Shown: positions 41,350-52,140, counted from the first letter of the stretch. The stretch: 64,000 bases of DNA from Nematopogon swammerdamellus (GCA_946902875.1 OX336336.1:1038045-1102044), one strand, 5' to 3'. The notes: generated by a model not told the origin, from the sequence alone. Translations and numbers: made by a program.

Positions 41350-42440
41350 TAAAACATCGAACAGTTTACAATATAAATAAAATACTTAAATATTACAAGT
41401 AACATTTTAAATAAAACTTAACTATGAAATACAAAAAAATATAATTGAATAAAAATAACAATAAAATAAAATGTAAATTTAAAATTTATAAAAATGCGTA
41501 AATAAAATACGCGAATACGTCTTAAATTTCGATTGTATGGAATGGGTGGCATACTGGAGATTAGGGAGCTACGGATATGATGTACCTACCTACGAAATAA
41601 AGCATAGCAGATAGTTGCTATGAAAACCTAAGATGAAAACCTAAGATTCTATGTGAGATTCGAGAAACGGAAAAATACAATTTAAAATTGATATTTGCCA
41701 ACGAGCTGGTATCCCAGTAGTGTTGAAAAACAATTGAGTGGAAGTTGGGACTGTTGCTGAATAAACATACATACATACACGTCTGTTTCCCGGTGGGGTA
41801 GGCAGAGACAACGGGTATCCACGTGTTGAATAAAATAATCGAAAATCCGTAAAATGTTGTAAAATGTACGCAAAACTTGGGGGAAAAATTTGGGGTTAGA
41901 CAACTGACCGATCTTAGAACCCTAAAAACTACCGACTGGGGATGAGTCCAGCGAACGAGGACGACGCGACGCACTGGGGTGGTGGGGGCGGCGGAGGGGC
42001 GGCGCGCGTAGCGGCCTCCAAAGCCTCCGCTCAACCACGCACGCTCCGGAATCCCAGCGTCTTGGAGATTTAGTTCCAACGCTATCTCGGGCAAACCACC
42101 CCACATTCACCCCACAGCCCGCGGCGTAGAGTCGAAATTCGAACGAACCGCTCGCTGTCTCAAAACTATTGATGGCAGCTTAAGAAAATTTAATCAAATG
42201 CCGCGGCGCGCTCGGCGGAGGAATGCGTCGTCCGTTGGAAATATGTTACCAGTATTAATGCGGAGGGGAATACGTGGAGGGAAAACCGAGCGAGGGTCTA
42301 GTCTAGTCTCCTCCGCATGCGCACGCCGGACTGTCTCGCTAGCAGTACAGGGGAGCTCTCTTGTCTAAGCGAACTGGGATTTTCATCATCTCAGGGAATG
42401 CGTCGTCCAATTAGACGTGGAGATGTATCAGTTGCGTCTA
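41350..42440. other. Spacer: A-rich, then CpG-rich
   Basis: 41350-41520 is A-rich. 41765-41830 resembles a common lepidopteran repeat (GTCTGTTTCCCGGTGGGGTAGGCAGAG). 41930-42260 is CpG-rich; the minus strand is open there but shows no known motif, so a host exon or promoter is possible and unproven. Confidence 0.3.
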
Positions 42441-42444
42441 TACG

Positions 42445-42695
42445 GAGTGTTTTTTTTTATGTAATCCGGTATGGGTTCTCCACATGCTCAGACCAGCCAA
42501 CATCACCTCCGAGAAGGTAGGTGGCACACCGAGACTTCCTCTGATGGCTGGCTATACTGGATTGGATGAAATATTGTTTAATTAGCAGAGAAAAGATTTT
42601 AATAAATTGAAATTACAAATAATTCATTCATTGTGGTATGGCAAAGGGCTTGTGCTTTGGCCCCTCCGACTCAGCCTTACGGGATTACATAAAAA
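42445..42695. mobile_element. Two SINE family B fragments in opposite orientations
   Basis: 42455-42555 is minus (ATGTAATCCGGTATGGG, CACCTCCGAGAAGGTAGGTG). 42630-42695 is plus (GCTTTGGCCCCTCCGACTCA, ending GGGATTACAT and poly-A). Confidence 0.55.
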
Positions 42696-42699
42696 AAAC

Positions 42700-43195
42700 T
42701 TCTTAATGAAATTAAAATCGTATCATTTAAACATTATTTTATTTTATGTTTTAACTTAAAAATTACAATCTTTCAAGTTCAAAATCGAAAATTGAAAATA
42801 ATGGCTCCAAGTAGTAGCACTGCGATAGAATTAAAATAATTTAACGCCATCTAGTGGTACTACAAAATGTTTTGCTTCCATTTTTTTGTTCTACGTTGTG
42901 TATCTGCCCTCGGTTTCTCGCGCATGCGATTGAATGCAATGGAATGTAAGACATATCTGCACGGATTTGCTCTTCACATCGCCTCCCTCCGCAACTTTTT
43001 CCTTCGAATTTCTTAATATTGCTCGAATTGTTAACGAGAAGAGCGCAACAAAAATTGGAGCGAGAGCGTGGTCACGTCGCGATATGTTTTTTAATTTAAA
43101 TTCGCTAAAGGCGGCTTAACCCTGCGTTCGTGACAACTTTTTTTGGTGAGATTACACATGGGAATGCTTGCAATTAGAAACATTCGTATACACGG
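42700..43195. other. No recognised feature
   Basis: AT-rich, then mixed sequence; no motif recognised. Confidence 0.3.
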
Positions 43196-43197
43196 CA

Positions 43198-43272
43198 AAT
43201 ACGTCACCCGAACATTACAGACGACGACCGTTAGAGTAACCGCGCCCTACACTGGTGGCCGTGGACAGGCAG
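43198..43272 (+). mobile_element. RTE-type LINE scrap
   Basis: ACGACGACCGTTAGAGTAACC and TACACTGGTGGCCGTGGACA match 37415-37465. Confidence 0.5.
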
Positions 43273-43274
43273 GA

Positions 43275-43372
43275 AGCACCGAGATGGCACCTAATTGACC
43301 CGGTGTTATGGGTTGACATCACGGATGTTGTAGGTGATGGAGCCAATCGTGTCGGTTTCAATAAAAAATAAA
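43275..43372 (+). mobile_element. SINE family A, tail half
   Basis: CACCTAATTGACCCGGTGTT to GTTTCAATAAAAAATAAAAA. Confidence 0.6.
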
Positions 43373-43374
43373 AA

Positions 43375-43885
43375 GCCTCAGGTGGACTCCGGGAGTGCCG
43401 GCAGAAGTGAAAACAACACCGTAACATTGCTTAAAAAAAAATTTAAGCTTTAAGTTTATTTTAAAGTTTAAAGAAGGTTTAAAAACAATAAAAAATAAAC
43501 GAAAAAAAATTTAAAAAAAAAATTTATGAAAAAAAAAATTTAAAAAAATTAATAAATATAAAAAAAAAATAATGAAAAAAAATTTATGTTAAATTTAGTA
43601 GAACGGACAGACATGCATTTGTTACGGAACCCTACATTCATTTTGCAGACCTTAGTAGAATGGACAGACATAAACGTGTTACCGAACCCTACTTAACAGT
43701 TGCACTCCGAGAATGCCGGCAGATCCCGTGCCACTCTAACTTAACCCTTATTGCAATGACTTAAGGTTTCATTTTAAAAATGACGCTGACGCGACACCGC
43801 GACACCGCGACGGTGTCGCGAGTTATACATTTTTCCCCCATACAAAAAGTGCCCAGCGCCGCTAAAGAAGTTTTCACTTCAAAAA
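43375..43885. repeat. Dispersed repeat R5, copy 1
   Basis: CTCCGGGAGTGCCGGCAGAA and GCGCCGCTAAAGAAGTTTTC. Blocks recur in reverse at 52150-52560 (TTCTTTAGCGGCGCTTGG; CTGCCGGCACACCCGGAGTG). The middle is A-rich (43440-43590). Internally, a GGACAGACAT.GTTACGGAACCCTAC block occurs twice (43605, 43665). Confidence 0.5.
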
Positions 43886-44014
43886 TAAACTTAATTACTT
43901 GATTACTTAATTACAAACATAGCTAACAACCATGGATGAAACAAGCCATGGAAACCAGCTTTCGAATAAAAAAAAACCCGTTTCTTGCATGGGAGCCCCC
44001 CTCAATTTTTCACT

Positions 44015-44535
44015 TTTTAACCGACTTCAAAAAAGGAGGAGGTTCTATGTTCGGCTGTATGTATTTTTTTTTATGTATGTTCAGCAATATCTTCCCCAAT
44101 TGTGAACCCATTTCGATGATTCTTTTTGTGTTCGGTTCAGTTTAGCTCCAAGGTGGTCCCATTTTTTTTTGGTCAAGATCGGATGGGAAAGCGAGGCGGA
44201 ATCGCGAGGCCGAAGACCGAGCGATTCCGCCGAGTACATTATTTTGGTCAAGATCGGATTGGAAAGCGAGGCGAAGTACCGCTCGAAGCGCCGAGTACAT
44301 TAATAGCAAATAAAAATTACTAAAAAAATTGTGAAATAAAAAACTATTTAAAAAAATATAAAAACCGCCTTCAAAAATGTATGAAATAAAAAAATAAAAA
44401 TCGAACCCTAGAGTTGAAGGTGGTGGTGCTAAAGCAAGCAAAAATAACCGGCCGCCTTCAACTCTAGGGTTCGATTTTTATTTTTTTATTTCATACATTT
44501 TTGAAGGCGGTTTTTATATTTTTTTAAATAGTTTT
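44015..44535 (+). repeat. IR-1 long-palindrome repeat, copy 3
   Basis: Starts TTTTTAACCGACTTCAAAAAAGG, then two variants of GATCGGATNGGAAAGCGAGG (44177 and 44248), a partial internal duplication absent from other copies. Then the ~90-bp inverted repeat centred near 44430. Confidence 0.78.
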
Positions 44536-44949
44536 TTCTATTTTTCATTATTTGTTGTTATATCCGCCATAATAACACATATTCTGTAAAAAATTCAACG
44601 GGCTACCTATTACGGTTCAAGAGATACAGCCCTCGGACAGACAGACGGACGGACGGACAGACGGACGGACGGACAGACAGACAGACAGACGGCGTAGGCT
44701 TAGTAATGGGCTTCCGTACGGAATACGGAAACCTAAAAACCACATTCAAATCGGTCCATCTACGATGCTCCGAGCTACGATGCCACAGACAGACGCACAC
44801 ATACACACACACGTTAAACTTATAACACCCCTCTGAATCTGAATCTGAATCCGAGGGTTGTTCTTTTACCGGGAGTGCGTTGGGCGGGAATAAGTCCGGA
44901 GCCGGCGCTGTAAGCACTGCGGTGCCGGACTACAAAAAGGATAGTATGA

Positions 44950-45195
44950 AGAACTAGCTGTTCCCGCGGCTCCGCCCGCTCTCATATTTCACTTCACTGC
45001 TAACCTCATAAGCCATTTAGCGTGATAGTAAGTAGCCTATAGTTGATGGGAAGAATCAAGCTATCCGTAGATTTTTTTTATTAAAATCGGTTCATTGGTT
45101 CTCGAGTTATAAGCGGACAGACAGACATACACTCAGACACTCAGACACTCAGACAGAAAGCAGACGTTGGATTTTATTATAGGTAAGGAAGGAAA
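44950..45195 (+). mobile_element. CCCGCGGC-type short repeat
   Basis: ACTAGCTGTTCCCGCGGCTCC to CAGACGTTGGATTTTATTAT. Contains (CAGACACT)n. Confidence 0.65.
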
Positions 45196-45204
45196 GGATA
45201 AGGA

Positions 45205-45452
45205 CAAGCTGTGCCCGCGGCTCCGCCCGCTCTCATATTTCACTTCACTGCTAACCTCATAAGCCATTTAGCGTGATAGTAAGTAGCCTATAGTTGATGG
45301 GAAGAATCAAGCTATCCGTACATTTTTTTTTATTAAAATCGGTTCAGTGGTTCTCGAGTTATAAGCGGACAGACAGACATACACTCAGACACTCAGACAC
45401 TCAGACACTCAGACAGAAAGCAGACGTTGGATTTTATTATAGGTAAGGAAGG
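45205..45452 (+). mobile_element. CCCGCGGC-type short repeat, tandem neighbour
   Basis: Almost identical to 44950-45195, separated by AGGTAAGGAAGGAAAGG. Inserted between units of the 693-bp array. Confidence 0.65.
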
Positions 45453-47401
45453 AAGTACTAAGCTTACCAATAGAGTAAAATAATATAATAATAAATAATT
45501 CATAATCGCAATGTAACGGAGAGGCTTCCGGGCGCAGACAGCGTGAAATTAACTATCGCGCTCGGGAGGAGGTTCCTCCAGACCAACCTCGCGATTTTAA
45601 TCCCAGCCAGAAAAAAAAAGAGGGATGGAGTTAATGGAAGTCGCTCCGAAATTATTATGTCATCATAATGCAGTAAAAAAAACGCAGAAAAAATATCCTT
45701 GAAAAAACACGTTACTTGTTTGTTCTTATATCCGCCAAAATCAGAGCAACTCATGTTTTGTGAAAATTTCAACCGGTTAGCTATTAAGGTTCGGACGGAC
45801 AGACAGACAGACAGATGAACAGTCAGACAGACATACAGTCAGTCAGTCAGACAGACAGACAGACAAACATACTTATAGATAGACGGACAGACTTTGTAGC
45901 CTTAGTAATAGGCTTCCGTACGGGATACGGAAACCTAAAAACCACATTCAAATCGGTCCATCTACGATGCTCCGAGCTACGATGCCACAGACAGACGCAC
46001 ACATACACACACACGTTAAACTTATAACACCCCTCTGAATCTGAATCTGAATCCGAGGGTTGTTCTTTTACCGGGAGTTCGTTGGGCGGGAATAAGTCCG
46101 GAGCCGGCGCTGCGGTGCCGGACTACAAAAAGGATTGTATGAAGAAAGTACTAAGCTTACCAATAGAGTAAAATAATATAATAATAAATAATTCATAATC
46201 GCAATGTAACGGAGAGGCTTCCGGGCGCAGACAGCGTGAAATTAACTATCGCGCTCGGGAGGAGGTTCCTCCAGACCAACCTCGCGATTTTAATCCCAGC
46301 CAGAAAAAAAAAGAGGGATGGAGTTAATGGAAGTCGCTCCGAAATTATTATGTCATCATAATGCAGTAAAAAAAACGCAGAAAAAATATCCTTGAAAAAA
46401 CACGTTACTTGTTTGTTCTTATATCCGCCAAAATCAGAGCAACTCATGTTTTGTGAAAATTTCAACCGGTTAGCTATTAAGGTTCGGACGGACAGACAGA
46501 CAGACAGATGAACAGTCAGACAGACATACAGTCAGTCAGTCAGACAGACAGACAGACAAACATACTTATAGATAGACGGACAGACTTTGTAGCCTTAGTA
46601 ATAGGCTTCCGTACGGGATACGGAAACCTAAAAACCACATTCAAATCGGTCCATCTACGATGCTCCGAGCTACGATGCCACAGACAGACGCACACATACA
46701 CACACACGTTAAACTTATAACACCCCTCTGAATCTGAATCTGAATCCGAGGGTTGTTCTTTTACCGGGAGTTCGTTGGGCGGGAATAAGTCCGGAGCCGG
46801 CGCTGCGGTGCCGGACTACAAAAAGGATTGTATGAAGAAAGTACTAAGCTTACCAATAGAGTAAAATAATATAATAATAAATAATTCATAATCGCAATGT
46901 AACGGAGAGGCTTCCGGGCGCAGACAGCGTGAAATTAACTATCGCGCTCGGGAGGAGGTTCCTCCAGACCAACCTCGCGATTTTAATCCCAGCCAGAAAA
47001 AAAAAGAGGGATGGAGTTAATGGAAGTCGCTCCGAAATTATTATGTCATCATAATGCAGTAAAAAAAACGCAGAAAAAATATCCTTGAAAAAACACGTTA
47101 CTTGTTTGTTCTTATATCCGCCAAAATCAGAGCAACTCATGTTTTGTGAAAATTTCAACCGGTTAGCTATTAAGGTTCGGACGGACAGACAGACAGACAG
47201 ATGGACAGTCAGACAGACAGACAGACAGACATATAGATAGACGGACAGACTTTGTAGCCTCAGTAATATGCTTCCGTACGGAACCTAAAAACTGAAGCCG
47301 CACCAACGAATCTACCAACTTATTCATAAAAATATTTTACCGGAACTGCAAAATAATTGGACTGAACGCGCATGTGTCTGATGCACACTTTTTGAGTTAT
47401 T

Positions 47402-47550
47402 TTATTTAATCCGGTATGGAGTGCGGCTGAGTCAGAATGGCGAGAGCACAAACTGCTCCGACCAGCAAATATCACCTCCGAGAAGGCGCCATACCGGAGA
47501 CTTCTCTGGATTGCTGGCTATACTGGACTAGAAGAGAACAGAGCCGAGGC
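47402..47550 (-). mobile_element. SINE family B fragment
   Basis: AATCCGGTATGGAGTGCGGC, CACCTCCGAGAAGGCGCCAT and CTGGCTATACTGGACTAGAA are the reverse complement of the family B 3' half. Confidence 0.65.
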
Positions 47551-47587
47551 TGCTATGCAATCATATTTCGTGCAGTAAAGTTGAAGG

Positions 47588-47683
47588 GGAGTTCTGCCCT
47601 TGTGACCAAGCAGAACTCCGTAGCTGAAATTTTTAATAATGGAACACGCATCCTGCGCCCGCGGTCGGGCGCAGGATGCGTGT
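47588..47683. repeat. Two adjacent perfect hairpins
   Basis: GGAGTTCTGC (47588-47597) with GCAGAACTCC (47610-47619). Then ACACGCATCCTGCGCCCG (47644-47661) with its perfect complement (47666-47683), loop CGGT. The second is GC-rich, with 18-bp arms. Confidence 0.88.
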
Positions 47684-47840
47684 GGCACAGCTCTTCACCA
47701 GGATCCTGGGCTTCACACTCACGAAGCACGACACGCACTTGATCACCCGATGGAGACGCGGTGATAGACAGCTCAACGACGACGGTAGCGGCAGCGAGGC
47801 CGCAATTAATCTTTTCGAAATCTACGAGCAACGAACGAAT
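47684..47840 (-). other. Coding-like segment of unknown origin
   Basis: The minus strand reads LLVDFEKINCGLAAATVVVE, then LSITASPSGDQVRVVLRE, then CEAQDPGEELCHTHPAP, an open, well-balanced composition unlike the surrounding repeats. The hairpin at 47644 begins where the sequence ends. I do not recognise the family: it might be a retroelement Gag piece, or an exon. Confidence 0.3.
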
Positions 47841-47844
47841 CTCG

Positions 47845-48100
47845 AATGAAAATGCACTCGCTTCGAGCGCTTAGTAACACCGCGCCAACGGATTGCGGGT
47901 AGTTATACCACTCCTTGATCGAGTGGGCTACAATTTGAGTCACCTATTAAGGGGCAAGGGAATGGACCTACGATGTTACACCGGAAGTAGCAGATGTAGA
48001 TATCCACGTACATTTTTAAATCAGAAAAAATCATTGGTGCATTTCGGCCGGAATCGAACCTCGCACCTTGGGATCAACAATCCGACGCCAGGAACAATCT
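47845..48100. other. Spacer with tRNA-like minus-strand remnant
   Basis: GGCCGGAATCGAACCTCGCA (48048-48067) looks like an inverted B-box region of a tRNA-derived SINE, followed by LINE L3. Confidence 0.35.
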
Positions 48101-48405
48101 CTTTAATGCGATCCCACCGTCCCTTTTCCACCTTCAAGGATTGCATCCCTACACGGTGGACTTTTTTTTTTACTTACCGCGTTCAGCAGATTTTCCTCCA
48201 CAGAACTGGTAAACTCTGAAACCCTCTTGCTGCCCACATATTTTCCCTCATGTATAGTCTCGGGTCATTCAAGAGAGGCGTGAATAGGCACCTGTCAGGC
48301 CGTGATGGCATTCTCAACCAGCGCGTACGACCGAATGTCCGTGGGAATCGTTAGACGTCTTATGGATGGGTCGGCGCCACACATCGCACTCTCTATAAAA
48401 AAAAA
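48100..48405 (+). mobile_element. LINE L3 3' end fragment
   Basis: GGATTGCATCCCTACACGGT, TCGGGTCATTCAAGAGAGGC, ACCGAATGTCCGTGGGAATC and GTCGGCGCCACACATCGC, then poly-A. Matches 19040-19320. Confidence 0.65.
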
Positions 48406-49190
48406 ACATTCCGACCGCGCGTCGATTGAGAGTCTAGTCTAAAACTCTAAAGTGTAAAAAAATTCTTCCTAAATGAAAGTTTTATACTTACCTTCGTAAA
48501 CGCATCTTATCAATATTTCAATTCTGTGTGTCTGTCCGTCTGTCTGTTGGTCTGTCCGTCTGTTTACTGAATATTTTTGTTCGATTAATTAGCTTTACCA
48601 ATCATACGACTAGACTCTAGTACAAAAATTTGTTTTGTTGATATGTTTAGTTTTAAATGTAATTTTAAGTATTTGGTATGTAACAATTTGTAACCTCTGT
48701 AAGCGAATGTTCACACGTTCTTTGAGGTAATAAAGATTCTTTAAACAGAACTGGGTAAACCTTAATTTGGCAAAAATTTCAACAATTGAATACGGTTGAA
48801 AGTTCTCGGACGTACCTACGCGTAATCTGGTTTAGTTACAATTTCACCGGGCCTTCACTGTTCCAATAACACTGCCTGCCTAACCCTTATTAAGGCCCCA
48901 CATAATCTAATTTTCGCAAGTTTATACGTACAATTAAGTAGAACCACGCTCCAAGCTTGAGTCATAAAATTCGCAATGAAAACAAAGCATAATAAACTAC
49001 AAATTATTCTATATTATGGATGAGAGCTTCGCAAGGATGTGCGAGGTTATTAAGCTGACTGTAACGGGAGCAGGCCCTTAAATTAACTGAAAAAGTCGTA
49101 TCCACTGCCCCACGGTAATAATATTATAATTTAAACTTACTGAAAATTATTCGAAAAAAAAATAGTTTGTTTTTAAGGTTCACGTAACTC
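48405..49190. other. Spacer, no gene assigned
   Basis: 48520-48575 is a (GTCTGTCC)n-type tract. AATAAAG near 48729 resembles a poly-A signal of a retroelement end. No gene recognised. Confidence 0.3.
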
Positions 49191-49194
49191 AAAA

Positions 49195-49555
49195 GAGGAA
49201 AAAACCGACCAAGTGCGAGTCGAACTCGCGCATTGAGGGTTCCGTATCGCCACGTCATGGTCAGCGCCGCTCACGCCATCTATGGCGTGTCTATGAAATG
49301 CTTCATATTAGTTAAAATTTATGAATAGTTAAAATGCTTCATACCATATTCGGTAGATGGCGCGCGCGCATATACGTTTTAGTTTCTTCTATGGGAACCC
49401 CCGTGAATTTTATACTTTTTCTTACTGTGAAAATTTCAACGCGCTACCTATAACGGTTCAATAGATATAGCCCTCGCCAGACAGACAGACAGACGACGGT
49501 GTAGGCTTAGTAATAGGGTCCCGCACCGGATACGGAACCCTAAAAACGGAACCTT
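49195..49555 (-). repeat. GGGTTCCGTA / GACAGACGG dispersed repeat
   Basis: AAACCGACCAAGTGCGAGTC, GGGTTCCGTATCGCCACGTC, then GACAGACAGACGACGGTG and AATAGGGTCCCGCACCGG. Nearly the same as 39510-39925. Confidence 0.65.
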
Positions 49556-49796
49556 ATAGGATCACTCTAGTGTCTGTCTGTCTCCAAATTTTCTCCGAAT
49601 CTATTGGGCGAATATGGAGGACTACTACGAGAATGTGGAGGGTCTCTCTTATAGTTTACAGGACTCTGAGCTTGCGATGGCTTCACCGAAAATATCCGAA
49701 CCTATTGGCAGTAGAGGAGGGTGTCCATCGAGGTCGGGAGCCAGCCTGCGTTACGTTTTGGCTCGCCTCAACCCTTGGTCAGCTAGTCTGCGATGA

Positions 49797-50300
49797 CTAA
49801 AACGCGGAGAACCACCAGTCCCGCTCTCGACCGGGAGGTCGAAAACGTCGCTGGAGGCAACCTACAGAATATGGATAGGTAGAGACAGGGATGTCTCTAC
49901 CTATCAATACTCTGTAGGTTGCCTCCAGCGACGTTTTCGAAGCTCTCTCCACATATGAGCGCGTCGATCTAGGCAGGCCTAGATTCTTGAAGAGACTGTA
50001 GAGCGACTTCGCTGGTAGTCCTCTTGCTCCGACTTCCACAGCGAAGACATCAGTTTTGAATCCATTTCTCACCATCCGATCGACTATGTTGTAGTCCTTG
50101 TTTACTTTAAAGTTTTGGTCCTTCGGTATGTTACTTTTCCATGGAATTGTAAGGTCAACTACATCACTACATGCTTTGTCGCTTTTGAGAATATGCGTAT
50201 GTCCGCTCTGTATGCTGTGGTAGTGATTTCTGAAGGCATTTGATAATGCTTCTCATGTGTATCCATCAACATAGGCCAGTCCTTTGATGCTGCCAAAATT
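49797..50300 (-). pseudogene. LINE ORF C-terminus, different clade
   Basis: The minus strand encodes VVDLTIPWKSNIPKDQN (around 50150), then YNIVDRMVRNGFKTDVFAVE and VGARGLPAKSLYSLFKNLGL, then ERASKTSLEATYRV. This order is found at the C-terminus of some non-LTR reverse transcriptases (I think of restriction-like-endonuclease types, not certain). A stop occurs near 50250. After the last motif the sequence folds back on itself in a 49-bp hairpin. Confidence 0.55.
49839..49940. repeat. 49-bp near-perfect hairpin
   Basis: Left arm 49839-49887, right arm 49892-49940 (TCGAAAACGTCGCTGGAGGC..), two mismatches, loop GGGA. The right arm belongs to the LINE; the left arm looks like an inverted duplicate of it. 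Confidence 0.92.
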
Positions 50301-50650
50301 GAGGAAGGTTTAGTCGTCGTTGGCACACACATAAATGTACCAACGACTGCTCGAAACTACTTAAAGTGCTCACGGAAAACGGAATGGTACGGAACCCGGA
50401 ACGCTCTCCACGGGAGTTAGACCCGCACTTGCCCGTTGTTTTGTTTTATTTTGGTATTAGTCTGCGGTTTCTTGTATTTTTCATGTTTTTTCTTTATGTA
50501 CGTTTATTTTGTAGAAGTTTTTTTTATTTATGTGCAATAAAACATTAAAAATTATGTTTTTCTTCTGTTTTATTGTTTTTCCTTACATGTGTTTCTGTCA
50601 CATTGTAATAATGACTTTTGATTTTGTTTATCTGGTTCGTACTCTTATAG
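50300..50650. other. AT-rich spacer ending in a retroelement-like poly-A signal
   Basis: GTGCAATAAAACATTAAAAA near 50532 resembles the 3' end of a retroelement. No coding motif. Confidence 0.35.
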
Positions 50651-50651
50651 T

Positions 50652-50878
50652 TCACAAGCTGTGCCCGCGGCTCCGCCCGCTCTCATATTTCACTTCACTG
50701 CTAACCTCATAAGCCAATTAGCGTGATAGTAAGTAGCCTATAGTTGATGGGAAGAATCAAGCTATCCGTAGAATTTTGTTTTATTAAAATCGGTTCAGTG
50801 GTTCTCCAGTTATAACCGGACAGACAGACACTCAGACAGAAAGCAGACGTTGGATTTAATTATAAGTAAGGAAGGAGG
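50652..50878 (+). mobile_element. CCCGCGGC-type short repeat
   Basis: CAAGCTGTGCCCGCGGCTCC to AGACGTTGGATTTAATTAT. Confidence 0.65.
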
Positions 50879-50879
50879 A

Positions 50880-51175
50880 AGGATTGTAGGTATAATTTCA
50901 TGCATAGCTTAGATAGGTAACCTACGCTTGGATATGTCGAAAATTCCCGATGTTCTAAATTCAATGCGAAGAAGAATTGACAAACAAACTTCGCAAGTCA
51001 CAATGTTTTGTTAGTACCTTATAAGTATTTTATTATAGTACCTCACAAATAATTAACCCATAATACCGCTCATAAGAACATTCAGAATCTGACCACTCTG
51101 CCTATTTACATTACCATAGATCTGGTGTATAGTGCCATCGTCACTTTAATATAACAAGTCAAATTATTAACCTAA
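50880..51175 (-). mobile_element. LINE 3' UTR fragment
   Basis: AGGTAACCTACGCTTGGATA, CAATGTTTTGTTAGTACC and TCTGGTGTATAGTGCCATCG are the same blocks as 7780-8030. Confidence 0.6.
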
Positions 51176-51179
51176 CCTA

Positions 51180-51685
51180 AGAATTGGATATTATCTGTAA
51201 ATAGGAGGTTTTTGAGTAAATAAATAAATAAATAAATAAATAAATCAAGAACAATTAGTTAAAGTTATGAGTTATGATTGAACTCAGATTATATTTTTTG
51301 AAGAAACAACTTGTATTTAACAATATTTTGTTTGTTTAAAACGACTCCGCATCGAATGCTACGTCGGCCCTTCATACCTTGCAGGAAGGTTAAATTGCTA
51401 AGTTATGGGTGTTGGTCGGCGCGGCGCGCCGAGCGCGATGGAAAAACTTGTTAGAATTACGGTTATGGGGCAGACTGGCGCATGGCGGTCGCGCTTATAG
51501 CCCCGCACGCCAGTTATAATATTTTCTAGCTAAACTACAGAAACAGAGTTAGAAGGAGCGTTATTAATAAAAGATGTTTTATTATATTTCACTCGTTAGG
51601 TTAGGTTATTTGGAAGGGCGGTTCAGAACAACGAGCAATCATATTGGCTTGGCAATAATAAAGCAGGAAAGATATTGAACAAATT
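51180..51685. other. Spacer, no gene assigned
   Basis: (AAAT)n at 51220-51244. A CpG-richer stretch 51410-51500. Nothing recognised. Confidence 0.3.
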
Positions 51686-51689
51686 TAAT

Positions 51690-51885
51690 AAACCCCCGAC
51701 TCTTAAAAAGTCAAAAATAATTTATATTTACTTACTTAAAGGAGTCGGGGGACCGCTAAGTGAATAAAATATAAAAACTCAATCTGGGCGGGTATTTACT
51801 TAGCGGCCCTAAATGTAACGTAACGAAACGTAAGTAAACGGAAATTATTTTTTAACTTTTTAAGGGTCGGGGGTTTATTGTCGAA
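51690..51885. repeat. IR-2 palindromic repeat, short copy
   Basis: AACCCCCGACTCTTAAAAAG on the left, AAGGGTCGGGGGTTTATTG on the right. Arms contain TTTACTTACTTAAAGGAGTC and partial complement. Confidence 0.65.
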
Positions 51886-51915
51886 AATTATAATCATTTA
51901 TTCACATTGACGAGA

Positions 51916-52140
51916 ATGTCAGCCTCGGTAGCTCAGTGGTGCGGTCGCTCGACCGTTGTTAAGAAACCCTGAGCGCGGTCATTAACTGGGATTGGTGACC
52001 GCTCGACCGTTGGAGGCTGACCGCGGTTCGGATTCCACGTAAAACTGTATGTCCCTTCCCTTCTTACATTACTAGGTGGTAGGGTTTATCCGCCCGGGTT
52101 GGTACCACCAAATGAAAGGTCGGCCGAAACGGCTATGATA
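51916..52140 (+). mobile_element. SINE family A with tRNA-like head
   Basis: CCTCGGTAGCTCAGTGGTGC contains an A-box-like TAGCTCAGTGG. GCGGTTCGGATTCCACG carries the B-box-like GGTTCGGATTCC. Body GGTGGTAGGGTTTATCCGCC follows; the tail half is missing. A piece (GGTCGCTCGACCGTTG / GACCGCTCGACCGTTG) is duplicated between the boxes. This copy shows the tRNA ancestry of family A. Confidence 0.75.

Larger units (their letters stand above)
44640..47290. repeat. Tandem array of a 693-bp unit
   Basis: Units start near 45457, 46150 and 46843, an exact 693-bp spacing. Within them the blocks AGTACTAAGCTTACCAATAG, TAACGGAGAGGCTTCCGGGC and TCCGCCAAAATCAGAGCAAC recur unchanged. A partial unit (44640-44948) precedes, and two CCCGCGGC-type elements sit between it and the first full unit. 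The last unit ends around 47285 with a changed (GACA)n. Each unit ends in the GACAGACAG / CTTCCGTACGG dispersed repeat. Confidence 0.92.

Noticed and set aside
45500..47158. Three identical 90-residue frames on the minus strand
   Set aside because: They repeat because the 693-bp unit repeats; no start context, family motif or coding bias was seen.
51916..52035. tRNA gene
   Set aside because: The boxes are too far apart and duplicated sequence lies between them; SINE head.
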